This document shows, in pieces, positions 1-54,668 of a stretch of DNA of 64,000 nt (position 1 is the stretch's first letter; every line of letters begins with the position of its first letter). The notes under the pieces are model-generated. The model made no database searches. It saw nothing but the letters and a program-made list of their open reading frames with translations, and had not been told where the DNA came from. Where the stretch lies: the NCBI GenBank assembly GCA_965153355.1, contig OZ231126.1, positions 7,316,001 through 7,380,000 of the forward strand, given 5' to 3'. The translations under genes and the position numbers were made by a program. The stretch comes from Flaccisagitta enflata (Eukaryota > Chaetognatha > Sagittoidea > Aphragmophora).

Positions 1-3000
1 GATGCTGTGGACAGGAGTGGGGGTGTTGTGGGAGCAAACGAGACTGCTTGTGGCCGCTATATGGCTGGTGTGATTGAGGGGACTGGTCTTTGTGACGCTC
101 TTAGGATTGACGGGCGGACGGATGCGGTTTTCTCTTACGAACAAGGGACACACAAGAGCAGGATTGACAGGGTGTACATAGACGGAGTGACGGCCGGAAG
201 GGTGAAAGGGTGCCGCTACTTTTGGGCAAATGGGGTTAGTAGCGGACACAAGGTTTGCGAGGTTGAGATTGAGGACCAGGTAAGGCAGGGCGAGGGCTAC
301 TGGAAGTTCAATGTAAGTCTGTTGAAAGACAGTTCTTACACTGGACTTCTAAGGGGACAGATAAGGGAGGTCAGGCAAGGGAAGGGGGGTTTTGCTAATG
401 ATGGTGAGTGGTGGGATTGGGCGAAGGAGGTGTGGCGTTTGGTGACCTTGGAGTACAGTAGAGAGAAGGCAAGAGCGAGGAGGGAGTATGTTTGGAGGTT
501 GAAAGAGGAAAGAGAGAGGTTGGAATGGGATGTGGCGTATGGTTGGGCGAGTGAAGTAGAGAAGGGTGAGTTGGAAAGAGTGGAGCGGTTGTTGAAGGAG
601 GAGGAGGAGAGAAGGGCGGAGGGGCACAGGGTAAGGGCAAGGCTGCCCAATTTTGCAGAGAGGGAACCAGGAGTGGCGTATATCAGTAAGATGGAGAAAA
701 GCAGGTCAGGCAGGAACTTGATATACGCCTTGAGGGACAGGCAGGGTGTTGTGCAATACGGGTCGGAAGGGGTACTGGACGTGGCGCACGGGTTCTATAC
801 GGACTTGTTTACAAGCGATGGGACGGACGGTAACGTGCAGGATCAACTACTTCACAGACTGACGAGGACTTTGTCGCCAGAGTCCCACGAGATGTGTGAA
901 AGGCGGATGAATGTGGAGGAGCTGGGGGAGGCACTTAAGACACTCCAGAACGGTAAGGCGCCGGGGGAGGACGGCTTCCCTGCCGAATTCTGGAAGTTCT
1001 TTTGGGCCGACCTTTCCAGTGACTTCTTGGGTGTAGTCGAGTGCGCGTATGAGAGTGGACGCTTGCCTGAGAGTATGCGTGGTGGTGTGATTCGGTTGTT
1101 GTATAAAAAGGGTGACAAATTAGAGGTTGGGAACTACCGACCCGTCACCTTGGTTAATGCCGACTACAAGATCATCAGTAGGGTGATCGCACGGAGAATG
1201 TCGAAGGTCCTGCCAGAGCTTATACATGAGGATCAGACGTGTGTTCCAGGTCGCCGTATCTCTACTAATCTACATGTCCTTCGGGATGTTGTAGATTATT
1301 GCGACGGCACTGAAACACCGGCTGCCGTGCTCTGTCTGGATCAGGAGAAGTGCTTCGACCGAGTAGACCACGGCTTTATGCTTAAGGTAATGGGTGGGAT
1401 GGGGTACGGGCCGGGTTTTTTGAGGTGGATAAGGGTGTTCTATAATGGGGTGCACTCCAGGGTATTGATAAATGGGTTTTTCAGTGATAAGATCAGGCTA
1501 GATAGGGGCACCCGTCAGGGTGACCCTCCGTCCAGTCACATTTATGTGATGGTGGCGGAAGTACTGGCCAGTCAGATAAGGGGGAATCCCCGGATTAAAG
1601 GGGTAAGGGTTTCCGGGGTAGAGAAGAAAATCGGCCAGTACGCCGACGACACTCAGGCGTTTTTAACGTCTGATGAGTCGATGCGGCAGTTCATGAGCGA
1701 GGTTCGCCTCTACGAGGCAGCCTCGGGGGGGAGGTTAAATGTAGTTAAAACGGAGGGGCTTTTTTTAGGACCCTGGAGGGCTAGGACAGACAGGCCGTTT
1801 GGTTTTGCTTGGAAAAGCGACAGAGTGCGGGTGCTGGGGACGTGGATCGGGGATGCCCAATGCGCCACTGATAACTTCACAGCGCAGTTTGCCTCCATCC
1901 GTGCAAAGCTCCAGGGGTGGAAATCGCGCCCACTATCGGAGCTTGGCAAGGTCATGGTGGCAAATGTGCTGCTATATTCGCGCTTGTGGTATAGGACTGA
2001 GATATGGTCCCCACCGAGCAATATGCCAGGTGGGGACTGTGGGACTGTGGAGAAAGTGATTGGAGAGTGGGTGTTTAGAGGAAGACAGGAGGTGTGCCGT
2101 GACCGTTTAAGAGCTGCGTACGAGTATGGTGGTGCGCAGCTGGTTGATGTCAAGGATAAGGTCAAGGCACAGAGGGTCGCGTGGCTATGTCGCCTTTTGT
2201 CAATGCCCCGGGACTCTTTCCCAAGGGTATTGGCGGCGAAAATTATTGGCGACCAGAGGTGGGGATGGAGAGGCCTGGAGGTGTTGGCCGCAGAGAGCGA
2301 GGTGGTAGAAGGGGTCGGCAGTGCCTTCTATAAAGAGGCACTAATGGCCTGGCGAGAGTTAGGGCCAAAAGTGGTAACGGAGCCGGGGATGCGTGCAAGT
2401 AGTCGGCTTTATTATAACCCCCAGATTGTGGGGGAAGATGGGCGCCCATTGCGCCCTGTTCGGTGGCTTTTGGAGAGGGGTGTGTCCGATGTTCGTTCCT
2501 TGTGGTCTTTGCCGGTGGTGCGTCTGGGTGGCCGTGGCAGGTGGGCTGAATTGCTCCGCCTGCGTGATATTGCTCCCGAGAAACCTTTGGGTGATCCACG
2601 TTTCCTCTTCGAAGTTTCCGAAGAGGAGAGGGACCACACAAAGGTTTCTTTTAGAGAGCTCTACGTGTCCTTCCGTAGAAGGGCACGCAGTGGCTCTCGA
2701 CATTATGAGGGGAAGTGGGAGCGGGCCCTTGGGGCCTCTTTGGATGGCCTTTGGCCTGGTATATGGCGGCGTCTCCATTCGACGCCCTGCTCTTTGCGTG
2801 TCCGTTCTGACGTCTGGAAACAGATCGGGTTGAATTTTTGGACTGCGCACATGGCGACATGGGTTGGGGATGGTAATGGGGAGTGTAGGATGTGTGGTGA
2901 AGTGGCGCGGGAGAGGTGGCATGTGGTGACAGAGTGCAGAGTGGTGCGGGAGTTGTGGGATCGTCTCGGCCCAACATTGGACCGCATCAGCAAGGGGGCG

Positions 3001-3342
3001 GTGGTGAAAGGAGAGATGGCGTTTGGCCCTTTGGGAGAGACGGCGGCGGATTCATTGCGGCGACGTTTGGGCTTTGGTCTGCGTTCGGCGGTTCACACCA
3101 TGAGGGGGGTCGAGCACGGAGGAGTCGGCCGCGCCGTGGAGAAGGTGTGGGAGATGTTTGTGGGGAGGCTGCGGAAAGAATTGCAGGAAGAATTTCTGCT
3201 TCGACGCTTCGAGGGAAGATTGGGGGTGTTTGCTGCTACGGTGTTGGTAGGAGGAGAGTTGGGTAGGCTGGAGGCCGGTGGTGTAGTCTGGGGTGGGATT
3301 TTGGAAGGGGTGGGGTACAGGGGGTGGGATCTGTTTATGTGA
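1..3342 (+). CDS. LINE ORF2: end of endonuclease domain, reverse transcriptase, Cys-rich C-terminus (partial at 5' end)
   Basis: The frame is open from base 1 to TGA at 3340-3342, about 1,113 codons. The start is the end of an APE-type endonuclease, shown by THKSRIDRVY near nt 160; the catalytic N-terminus is outside the window. The reverse transcriptase follows, with NYRPVTLVNADYKI near 1130, motif A CLDQEKCFDRVDH near 1335, motif B RQGDPPSS near 1515 and the catalytic YADD at 1639-1650. A Cys/His cluster CRMC-X8-H-X4-C begins near 2884, as in L1/Tx1 C-termini. The enzyme copies its RNA at a nicked target site. The odd point is RQGDPPSS, where related elements usually have RQGCPLSP. It is not a cellular gene: the domain order is typical of ORF2 and no introns are seen. 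Confidence 0.93.
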   Translation, partial: DAVDRSGGVVGANETACGRYMAGVIEGTGLCDALRIDGRTDAVFSYEQGTHKSRIDRVYIDGVTAGRVKGCRYFWANGVSSGHKVCEVEIEDQVRQGEGYWKFNVSLLKDSSYTGLLRGQIREVRQGKGGFANDGEWWDWAKEVWRLVTLEYSREKARARREYVWRLKEERERLEWDVAYGWASEVEKGELERVERLLKEEEERRAEGHRVRARLPNFAEREPGVAYISKMEKSRSGRNLIYALRDRQGVVQYGSEGVLDVAHGFYTDLFTSDGTDGNVQDQLLHRLTRTLSPESHEMCERRMNVEELGEALKTLQNGKAPGEDGFPAEFWKFFWADLSSDFLGVVECAYESGRLPESMRGGVIRLLYKKGDKLEVGNYRPVTLVNADYKIISRVIARRMSKVLPELIHEDQTCVPGRRISTNLHVLRDVVDYCDGTETPAAVLCLDQEKCFDRVDHGFMLKVMGGMGYGPGFLRWIRVFYNGVHSRVLINGFFSDKIRLDRGTRQGDPPSSHIYVMVAEVLASQIRGNPRIKGVRVSGVEKKIGQYADDTQAFLTSDESMRQFMSEVRLYEAASGGRLNVVKTEGLFLGPWRARTDRPFGFAWKSDRVRVLGTWIGDAQCATDNFTAQFASIRAKLQGWKSRPLSELGKVMVANVLLYSRLWYRTEIWSPPSNMPGGDCGTVEKVIGEWVFRGRQEVCRDRLRAAYEYGGAQLVDVKDKVKAQRVAWLCRLLSMPRDSFPRVLAAKIIGDQRWGWRGLEVLAAESEVVEGVGSAFYKEALMAWRELGPKVVTEPGMRASSRLYYNPQIVGEDGRPLRPVRWLLERGVSDVRSLWSLPVVRLGGRGRWAELLRLRDIAPEKPLGDPRFLFEVSEEERDHTKVSFRELYVSFRRRARSGSRHYEGKWERALGASLDGLWPGIWRRLHSTPCSLRVRSDVWKQIGLNFWTAHMATWVGDGNGECRMCGEVARERWHVVTECRVVRELWDRLGPTLDRISKGAVVKGEMAFGPLGETAADSLRRRLGFGLRSAVHTMRGVEHGGVGRAVEKVWEMFVGRLRKELQEEFLLRRFEGRLGVFAATVLVGGELGRLEAGGVVWGGILEGVGYRGWDLFM

Positions 3343-3596
3343 CTCGGCTGCTGTTTAGGTTGCTTGGTCGCCTTTTCTCTCCCCAGGTATTTCTTCCCTT
3401 TGCCAGAATTGGCCCCGGCCTAATATTTTCTATTCTAGTCATGTACACTTCCTTTTTCCTTCCATTGGTCGTGTGCACATTATTTATTTATTTATTGCTT
3501 TGTATTCCCCACTGTTGAATAGCAACTGGGTACTCTAGTCGTGCTCTGGCTGCTACTCATCTCCCTCCTCTCCGTCTTCCTCCCTCTTTCCACTTG

Positions 3597-3751
3597 CTCA
3601 CTCACTCACTCACTCACTCACTCACTCACTCACTCACTCACTCACTCACTCACTCACTCACTCACCACTCACTCACTCACTCACCCACTCACTCACTCAC
3701 TCACACACACACACACACACACACACTCACTCACTCACTCACTCACTCTCT

Positions 3752-3813
<62 letters not shown>
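3597..3813 (+). repeat. ACTC, CA and CT microsatellites in the LINE 3' region
   Basis: Three simple repeats follow one another: (ACTC)n, then (AC)n, then (CT)n. They lie about 250 bp after the ORF2 stop. They could belong to the element or be a later expansion inside this copy. Confidence 0.9.
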
Positions 3814-5521
3814 TCTTCTCCCTCCGTCTGATTTGCTCCAGGCTCGTCTCGGTACATATGTCTGAATGTCTGTCCCTCTACGGAGGCACTCTTTAGAGGC
3901 CGGAGGCGAAACTTAACACCACAGAAGGCTCACCTCGCCTAGTTCCGTGATCTGTATAGACGGCGTTTGTTGTTTTGTTACATGAACGGAATAGTTAGCG
4001 GCGGGAAACTGAAGAGGGCGTGTTGGGGGTGGTTTCGCGTATCTTTTCGACAAATGGCACGATATGAGACTTTTGCGCATGTAGGAGGTGAGTCGCGTCA
4101 AGTAGTAATGGGGAGAGAACAAATAGCAACTAGTACGGACTGTGTTTATTATTTCGTAGGGCCTGATCTGAGGGAACAGGAAACAGAAAACAAAAAAACA
4201 AGAAACAAAAAACAAAAAAAGAACAGACAGAAAAACCGTCTCTTAAGCAAAAAACAAAACAAGAAAAGAGACAAAAGATAAAAAGATCCCAGGAGGACAA
4301 AAAGAAAAAACAAAACAAAACAAAAAAAACAACAAAGCAGAACAAATAAGAAAAGTAAGAAACAAAAAACAAAACAAAACAGAAAAAAGACAAAACAACG
4401 GCAAAAAAAGAGGCCGATTCCTTGTTCCTGGTCAGGCAGTACACATATCCTTTCAAATTTTTGGCCACTTTTATCTTATACTTCCTGCTGAGCCCTGTAC
4501 ACGCGTTTCCCCTTTCTTTTTCCGCGAACTAGTCTATCCCTGGATTGATATCGATTCATTTCCACACATTCATTCTAGTCCACTATGCATTCAATCTAGT
4601 CTATCCTCTACCCACATAAACTCGTTATTTATTCTTCAATTGATCTCAAGCCTTTAAAGTGTTAAATCTGGACTTTTCAAAAAGAACAAAAAAGAAACCG
4701 TTTCTTAGTTAGTCTGATTACTTACAAACAACCTCAGTTTAATCACCTTCTGTCTAGTCTCCTCTCGCGAACTATCTCAAACTACTTATTTACTTCCTAT
4801 CTAGTCTGGTCTCGGCTACTGTTTTATTTTACACCTAGTCTACTCTCACAAAAGATCTCCAATTATTTATTCAATCCTAATCTAGTCAAACTATCTATTC
4901 GGTCTTCATCTAGTATTTGTCACAAATCTAGTCTGACGGATCAAACCTTTCATTTTCCATCTAGTCAAATCGATCTTTCATTTTCCATCTAGTCTGCCCG
5001 CACAAAAGATCTCGAACTATTTATTCGCTCTTCATCTAGTCTCCTCGATCCCGCAGAAAACCGTCTTTTGATCTAATCTCCGGTGATCTCATTTTTGATC
5101 TAGTCTCCGTATGATCTCATTCTTGCCTAGTACTCAAACGATCGCGCATCTAACGTAATCTCGGAGTCTCATCTCATTTTTAATCTAGTACCCGGATCTC
5201 ATTTCAAAATGGCAGACATTCTTAAAACGACCCTCAATTTTGTTCTCATAACACGTTTTATCCCGCCTTTCATCTTACAAACGACCGCGCAATCTGAAGT
5301 AGATTTGAATAGTTCAAACAAACGAAGAGTTACACAATCTAGGGTGGATTCAAACTAATTGTAATAACAACTAGCCCCGTTCAAAATAGTATGTAGCCCC
5401 GTTCAAATTAGCATGTAGCCCGATGCAAGACTGTAAGAAACGCAAAAGAAAGTTTCAGGTTCTACTTAAATTAATCCATTTGTGCAAATAAGTAACTTGT
5501 CCTATTCTTCATCTTTTTCAG
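3814..5521 (+). other. Non-coding 3' region of the LINE with a recurring TCTAGTC motif
   Basis: No coding potential is seen. An A-rich stretch with AAAACA words covers about 4180-4405. From about 4500 to 5200 the motif TCTAGTC or a close variant recurs at irregular spacings of roughly 25-70 bp, often next to words like CTCGCGAACTATCTC. It looks like a decayed minisatellite. Confidence 0.6.

Positions 5522-5555
<34 letters not shown>
5522..5555 (+). other. Poly(A) run, probable LINE tail
   Basis: An uninterrupted run of 34 A, on the same strand as ORF2 and after the last TCTAGTC-bearing segment. It is the simplest 3' end for the LINE. Confidence 0.6.
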
Positions 5556-5557
<2 letters not shown>

Positions 5558-6942
5558 CTGCTTAGGTCTTCCTGACTTTGATATTCAATCTTCAAATAAA
5601 ATCATCTAACAGATACTTGTTCTGATTTGATTCTTCAGACTCATGTTAGTAGTCTCTAACGTCTCATGTAGTTTACCCGGATATTTTACAAATATAGTTC
5701 CGTACCTCTAGCCGAAACTGTTGACCAAACCGAAAAAAAGTCCAACACCTCTCTGGAATTGAATCTGTGTCACTGAAGAGAGCAAATTTGCTCAACTACC
5801 AACTGAGCTATTGCGCCTCGTGCAATAGTGAGATTTTAATTGTCAGTTTGGTTTCAAATCACTGGGTGTGGAATTTTATATTCACTCAATGCCTTGGGCC
5901 TTCAGCTTTCAGAAAAAGCTTTCAGTTCCTCATTCAAATAGTAGATTTATAGGAGGCCCTCTTTGTGCTGCCGTTATTGCTCCCATCGTGCTGTATATCA
6001 TGAAAAAATGGCATAGATTTAGAAATTGCATCTCTATGCATCAGGCGTGCTTTTTATGGAGTAGCGGGTAGCGCCGCTACTCAGAATGATATGGGCGCTT
6101 CTTGGAAGATTGAAAAAGAAGAAGGGGAAGAAGAAGAAGAAGGAGAATAAGAAGAAGAAGGAGAAGGAGAAGAAGAAAAAAAGAAAGTGAGGAAGAAGAT
6201 AGAGAAAAGGGAACAATCAGGAACAGGGTTCATAGATAGATCCCCCGCCATCTAAAAATGCCCCCAGAGGGTAATCCGGAAGGTTAGTGTTTGCTGATTT
6301 TAGATCTTTCTAGTACCATCAACTTATGGTTCAGTTTGATCTTTTAAATCTGACAAAAATTGAGACTGAGCGCAATCTTCATCAACGTTCTTTAATGTGA
6401 TGCAATCAAGACAATCTTAGAGATCAAGGATTTTTAATTCAGTACTTTAGAAATGCAACACACAACAGAGTTGGGTGTTGATGAAACTGAGATGTCATTA
6501 CATTGTTTTAAATACTGAAAGAAGTCTTGCAACTGCAATATGCAAATTAGCTCCTCATATCGCTTTTGAGATATGGAGACACCAAGGTTATCTTGTCAAT
6601 CAGGGGAGGGCGAATAAATTGTTTGGGCTGACTTTTGTCAGTGCGTGGTTTGAAACAACTGGTTAGCATTTTTTAAGAACTGTATGTGGAACAATTTCAG
6701 TTATCGCCTCATTTTCTATTTCAAATATTGACCTCAGCTTGGTTTAGATCCGCGTTGAATATCCTGTAGCAAAAATGATTGAAGTGATAGACAACTCATA
6801 TTTCACTTCTCACGGCAACTAGCCTTTTTGACAAGAATGCGATAGACGAGTCGGAATATTCAAATGGAAAAAATGTGCTACTTGGAGGGAAAGAAGAAAA
6901 AGCACACCTGCTATGCATAGAGTTAACATTCTGCGTAGTAAT
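5556..6942. other. No gene seen; AT-rich sequence with a short GAA tract
   Basis: Apart from the tRNA-like segment at 5740-5817 and a purine tract at about 6107-6200 (GAA-rich), I see no coding sequence or recognisable element here. Confidence 0.5.
5740..5817 (-). mobile_element. tRNA-like segment, probable SINE head or tRNA pseudogene
   Basis: On the minus strand an A-box TAGCTCAGTTGG lies at 5799-5810 and a B-box-like GATTCAATTCC at 5755-5765. Their spacing is that of a tRNA. The presumed acceptor stem starts GGCGCAA, but the 3' side does not pair with it and the anticodon arm is not clear. This fits a tRNA-derived SINE head or a decayed tRNA better than a working tRNA gene. Confidence 0.5.
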
Positions 6943-7757
6943 CTATGCCGGATCAACCAATAGGCTAAAAAAGCTATAGCTTAGGGCCCCGCACCTCAGG
7001 GGGGCCCCGCGCCTGCAGCACCCACCCCTGAAAAAAAAGGGAGAAAAGAAAAAGGGGGAAAGAAAAAAATAGAAAGGAAAAGAAAAAGAAAGAAAGAAAA
7101 AAAGAAAGAAAAAAAAAGAAAAAGGAAGAAAGAAAGGAAAAAGGAAAAAAAAGAAAGAAAGAAAGAGAAAGAAAGATCAAAAAAGTTGAGAATGTCAGTA
7201 TTATGCATTTTTGGGGCAGAACAAATTCAAATCCACTTTCCAAATCATTGAAATAGCGCTTCGCATCTACCTTTCCATGATGGTAACCAATTGCAGTGGT
7301 AAACGATCTTTCTCAAAACTAAAATGCATAAAAAATGAACAACGCACATCTATCAGCTGAGATCGTTTGAACAATCTTATTCTATTGTCTATCGAGAATG
7401 AACTTTTACAAAAAATTAATGTTGATGACATAATCAAAATTTGCAGCAAAAAAAAATCAGGAATGTTTGCTTTTAATTTTTCTACGGTGATATGCTGTAA
7501 TGGAAATGTCATATTTTGTTGTTACATTTATCTTAAGTCCTTTAACTATGTCACTTTTAGGCAGACAGGAAATTACGCATGCTAGTTAAAATTTTTATCA
7601 ACTGGCTTGAGTTATTTGGTAAATGGGGGGCGGGGAAAGAGGGGGGTTAGTAGAGGGGGGGCTAAGAGGGGGGTTAACAGGGGGCAAAGAGGGGGGTTAG
7701 GGGGCCCCGCGCCCCTAGCCTAGCTTAGGGCCCCGCGCCTTGTTGATCCGGCTTAGG
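6943..7757 (+). mobile_element. hAT DNA transposon remnant with 8-bp target-site duplication
   Basis: The ends are inverted repeats: CTATGCCGGATCAAC on the left, and a right end that reads CTAAGCCGGATCAAC on the other strand. GTAGTAAT flanks both ends directly (6935-6942 and 7758-7765), which is the 8-bp duplication expected of hAT elements. Inside are GC-rich subterminal repeats (GGGGCCCCGCGCC), a GAAA-rich tract at 7036-7190, a decayed transposase fragment and G-rich repeats near 7625-7700. The right end lies about 30 bp from a dynein splice donor. Right-end coordinates may be off by one. Confidence 0.85.
7271..7460 (+). pseudogene. hAT transposase C-terminal fragment
   Basis: The plus-strand frame reads GKRSFSKLKCIKNEQRTSIS, then an in-frame TGA, then DRLNNLILLSIENELLQKIN and IIKICSKKKS. 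This matches the hAT dimerisation region of the form ERSFSKLK...RLNNLAILSIENEL. The N-terminal DNA-binding and catalytic parts are missing and the stop codon breaks the frame, so the fragment cannot make transposase. Confidence 0.85.
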
Positions 7758-7795
7758 TAGTAATATCATCATGTCTCATGAGTCATGAGTAGTAC

Positions 7796-50968
<43,173 letters not shown>

Positions 50969-51470
50969 CTGTAATAGGGGAAAGAGAGAGAGAAGGGAGG
51001 GGGGGGTTTGAGGTTAGGTATCATCATTGTAATGGTCCGAGTGAACCAACCCGTGTCAGCCTCTGAAGTGAATCTGTTTATGGGGGAAAGAGAGGGAGAA
51101 GGGAGGGGGGGGGGGTTTGAGGTTAGGTATCATCATTGTAATGGTCCGAGTGAACCAACCCGTGTCAGCCTCTGAAGTGAATCTGTAAATGGGGGTAAGA
51201 GAGGGAGGAAGCGGGATCATGGTAATTATTAGGTAATATCATAAATATATCATCATTGTTGTGGTTTGAGTGTTCTAATCCGTGTCAGCCTCTGAAGTAG
51301 GGGACGGGGAGGGGGAATGAGGAGGGGAATTCAAGGAATGGAAGGGAATATTATATATATATATTTTTATTATTGTTTATTATTATCATTAACATTATTA
51401 TTACATATTATAAGGTATCATCATTTTTATGCTTTATGGTCCCACTAAATCAAACCCGCGTCTGACAGAA
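50969..51470 (-). repeat. Copies of the acceptor end of dynein exon 50846-50968
   Basis: Units of about 110 bp repeat the acceptor and the first 44 bp or so of the exon, plus a GGGG-rich intron stretch. Two are almost identical to the exon (about 51030-51075 and 51139-51192); weaker ones lie at about 51260-51300 and 51430-51472. Confidence 0.92.
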
Positions 51471-51484
51471 ATAAGGGGGGGGAA

Positions 51485-51495
51485 ACAACAACAAT

Positions 51496-51528
<33 letters not shown>

Positions 51529-51603
51529 AACAACAGCAACAGCAACAGCAACAGCAACAACAACAACAACAACAACAACAATAACAACAACAACAACAAC
51601 AAC
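51485..51603 (+). repeat. CAA/CAG/CAATAA microsatellite
   Basis: (CAA)n with CAGCAA and AAT units. Confidence 0.93.
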
Positions 51604-52044
51604 GCACGAACCGTTGCCAACTATAACAGCCACAACGGAGACCCCAACGACAAAGTGGGGGCAGGAGGGGGGGGGGATTAAGGAGGCGACTTAGTTGCTT
51701 TACAGGAAAAGAAAAGAAATCCCCCCCTCCCCCACTCCCGGCGGGCCAAAGCGAGCTCAAGGCCCGAATCTTTTTCCCCATTAAAAAAAAAGAAAAAAAA
51801 AGAAAGAAAATATACTTTTGTCTCATGAATTCCCCAATGAACATGAAATTCCTCCAAATTTTTTTTTTCCTTTTTGTTCATTTGTTTAACTCAAATCTTT
51901 TTTTTTTTTCTTTACACGAAAATTTTCTTGGTTTGTTTTTGGTGTGGCTTAAACAAATACCATCATCACAACCATTATCACTTAATCGTCATCGTCACCG
52001 CCCTCGTTTGGGATAAACCAAACTGGTCGATGATTTTATTTCAA

Positions 52045-52330
<286 letters not shown>

Positions 52331-52471
52331 TAAATAACAAACATCTTAAACTTTTCAAATAGATACACCCGCTCTGAAAGAAGAGAGGATTCAGATTTTC
52401 CCACTTAGGGTTGCACTTGTACACAAAAGCTAAACCAAACCCCCTGATTAATTGAAAACAGCGCTTATATG

Positions 52472-52507
<36 letters not shown>

Positions 52508-52644
52508 AGGAAGACCAAAAAGAAGAAAAATCCATGTTTGAGAAATAGGGAGTAGAGGCCACAGGAGTACGGATTTTCGATAGAGGGGTGCAAGGGTCGA
52601 GTGTTACAGACGAGCTGACGGACGGACAGACTGGCCGACAGACA

Positions 52645-52838
52645 TATACTTGAACTCCGCTCTAACAGACCCGCCAGCAACGGAATTTCGCCTAAAACTG
52701 ATGCTAATATATGGTCTCTTCGACTAGTTTTCTTTAATCTTTTAAAGACTTACCATATTGGCAAAAACAGAATTGCGCCTATAACAGATAAAACATCTTG
52801 GTCGCATGAAATACATCAGAGCGGGATTAAACTGTAGC
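52645..52838. mobile_element. Decayed inverted-repeat element, related to 10888-11251
   Basis: The ends TTGAACTCCGCTCTAACAGA and, inverted, CAGTTTAATCCCGCTCTGAT, and internal words on colinear CCTATAACAG, resemble the pogo-like MITEs near 10.9 kb. Strongly diverged. Confidence 0.5.
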
Positions 52839-53059
52839 TGGTTTATGCATCGCGCGCACGTGACCATAAAACAAAGAAAAAGTTGGCGTCAACAGAAGCA
52901 GCCTCCAATAGAAATCTGACTGACAACAACAATAACAATTTAGACATCACTCTCAAGAGAAAAGAAAATCGAGTTATTCGCGGTCGAAAGGCGGAGAAGA
53001 AGAAGAATATAAAGGGGAACCACTAGAAGAGGAATTAGGGCAAAAACCGGAGGTTCTAG

Positions 53060-53400
53060 ACGGGGTTGGAGGCTGTTTGTGTGTAGGATGGGGGGTGAGG
53101 GTGAGGGGGAGGAGTTGGAGGCGGTTTGTGTGTGGGATGGGGTGGGTGGGGGGGGGGGGGAGTTGGAGGCGGTTTGTTTGTAGGGTGGGGGGTGGTGTGA
53201 TGGGAGAGAGGTGGTTGCTATTTGTTCGTAGGGTGGGGGTGGGGGTGAGGGGGAGGAGTTTGAGGCGGTTTGTGTGTGGGATGGGGGGTGGGGGAGAGGG
53301 GCAGGGGTTGGAGGCTGTTTTTGCGTAGGTTGGGGGGGTGAGGGTGAGGGGAAGGAGTTGGTTGCTGTTTGTGTGAGCTGGAGGGGGGTGGGTGGGCAGG
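53060..53400 (+). repeat. G-rich minisatellite
   Basis: About six units of about 55 bp containing GTTGGAGGCGGTTTGTGTGT and GGATGGGGGG. Confidence 0.8.
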
Positions 53401-53534
53401 GGGACAGGAGTGTCGATCGGGGTGGAGAATCTCGGAAATGTATCTTAGGAGGTAAAGGAAAATTCCGCTCAAACGAATTTCGGGGGAGTAACAAATTTTA
53501 TCCACTATAAGCGGAATTCTGTTAAAGCAAACAC

Positions 53535-54668
53535 AAGAAAACAAGTGGAAGGACCAATTAATTTGCATTCATTCTTGGCGGATCCGCAAGAGCAGGGTTT
53601 GATAGTGTGTTGGTTGCACATTATCACAACCGAATATTTATCTTGTGCTAGTAGCTCTCAAAAAAGATTTCAGTCCATTAGAAGGTGGAAGAAATCAGGA
53701 GGCTAAGAAGATTAGGTGGAGCTAAATCTAGATAAAGGAACTTTCCTCAAACATTGAATAAATAATGGATTGAGTGAATCAGAGGTATTCATGGGTTGAT
53801 TCAGGGTCAACATATTTGAGATATGAAATGGATAAGAAAAAGAAGGATTTGGTATAATTTCTTGTTTGAGTTCATGGACGGCCCTACGGGAGTTCGCGAA
53901 CTGGGGAGAGATGTAACCCTAGCACAATTCAAGATTGGTGTTGTTGAGAACAATCATAATGTTTGTCTTGTGTTTTTGTTGTTGTGATCGTTGTTGTTGT
54001 TGTGGATCCGAATTACCCATTCGATTTACCGACATGTCATGCTGAGTTGTAAAGTAGATGATGAGGAAGAAATAGCAAATGATAGGCAGCTTTTGAGATG
54101 TAAAAGCGACTAATCGGCATCATCATGCTGGGGAAATACAGTGGAGATTACTTCAAGTCTCGTGGTGTACTAGTATCTACAGTATCCTGTAAAGCCGCGG
54201 AGCAAGGACAGTACACATGTTGCAAACCGCCAGGGCTACCGGGCTGGTACATTGAAATTTTTATTTATTAATATATGATGAATGATATAAATTTGTTTTA
54301 TCCCAGGCAAAAGCTCAACACTTTCTCATAAACACTATAAATAAGCACTATGAATGAGTGTATGAATGGACACAAGATATAAGATATAAAAGTAAAGGAC
54401 ACCACTGTACAAAAACTAATAATGAAAAAAAAAAGATTATGAAATTCGAATGATTTTTACACTCAAGAAATCAAAATGAAAAGCAGATTTTTCTGCCAGA
54501 GACCAAACTGTGATGAAGATTTTCAAAGAGGCTGGAATTCAAGAGAGTCAAAGCAAAGGCGGGTATCCAACCATAAAAAACTACAATATGAAGCTGTGAA
54601 AACAAGTGCCCCAGGACTTCTTCACTCCTTGCCTTATTTTGACTTGGAAAAAAAAAAAGATTTAAAAG
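53535..54668. other. No gene or clear repeat seen
   Basis: Unique sequence between the G-rich minisatellite and the composite element at 54669. No dynein exon is recognisable on the minus strand. Confidence 0.45.

Larger units (their letters stand above)
1..5555 (+). mobile_element. Tx1-like L1 LINE retrotransposon, 5' end outside the window
   Basis: A non-LTR retrotransposon copy. The window opens inside ORF2, which runs intact to a stop at 3342. After it comes a 2.2-kb non-coding tail with microsatellites and a recurring TCTAGTC motif, and then a run of 34 A residues at 5522-5555, read here as the poly(A) tail. TCTAGTC-like motifs occur both just after the ORF (near 3435 and 3535) and through 4500-5200, which supports one continuous 3' region. 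The 5' end lies off the window, so target-site duplications cannot be checked. The lack of frameshifts suggests a recent insertion. The last dynein exon seen lies at 7796 on the other strand, so the LINE may sit in a dynein intron. The exact 3' boundary is inference. Confidence 0.75.

Noticed and set aside
7-3342. 1,111-residue frame as a host gene
   Set aside because: Endonuclease end, reverse transcriptase and Cys-rich C-terminus in order show a LINE ORF2.
53218-53568. Pro- and Ser-rich minus-strand frames
   Set aside because: They come from a G-rich minisatellite of about 55 bp.
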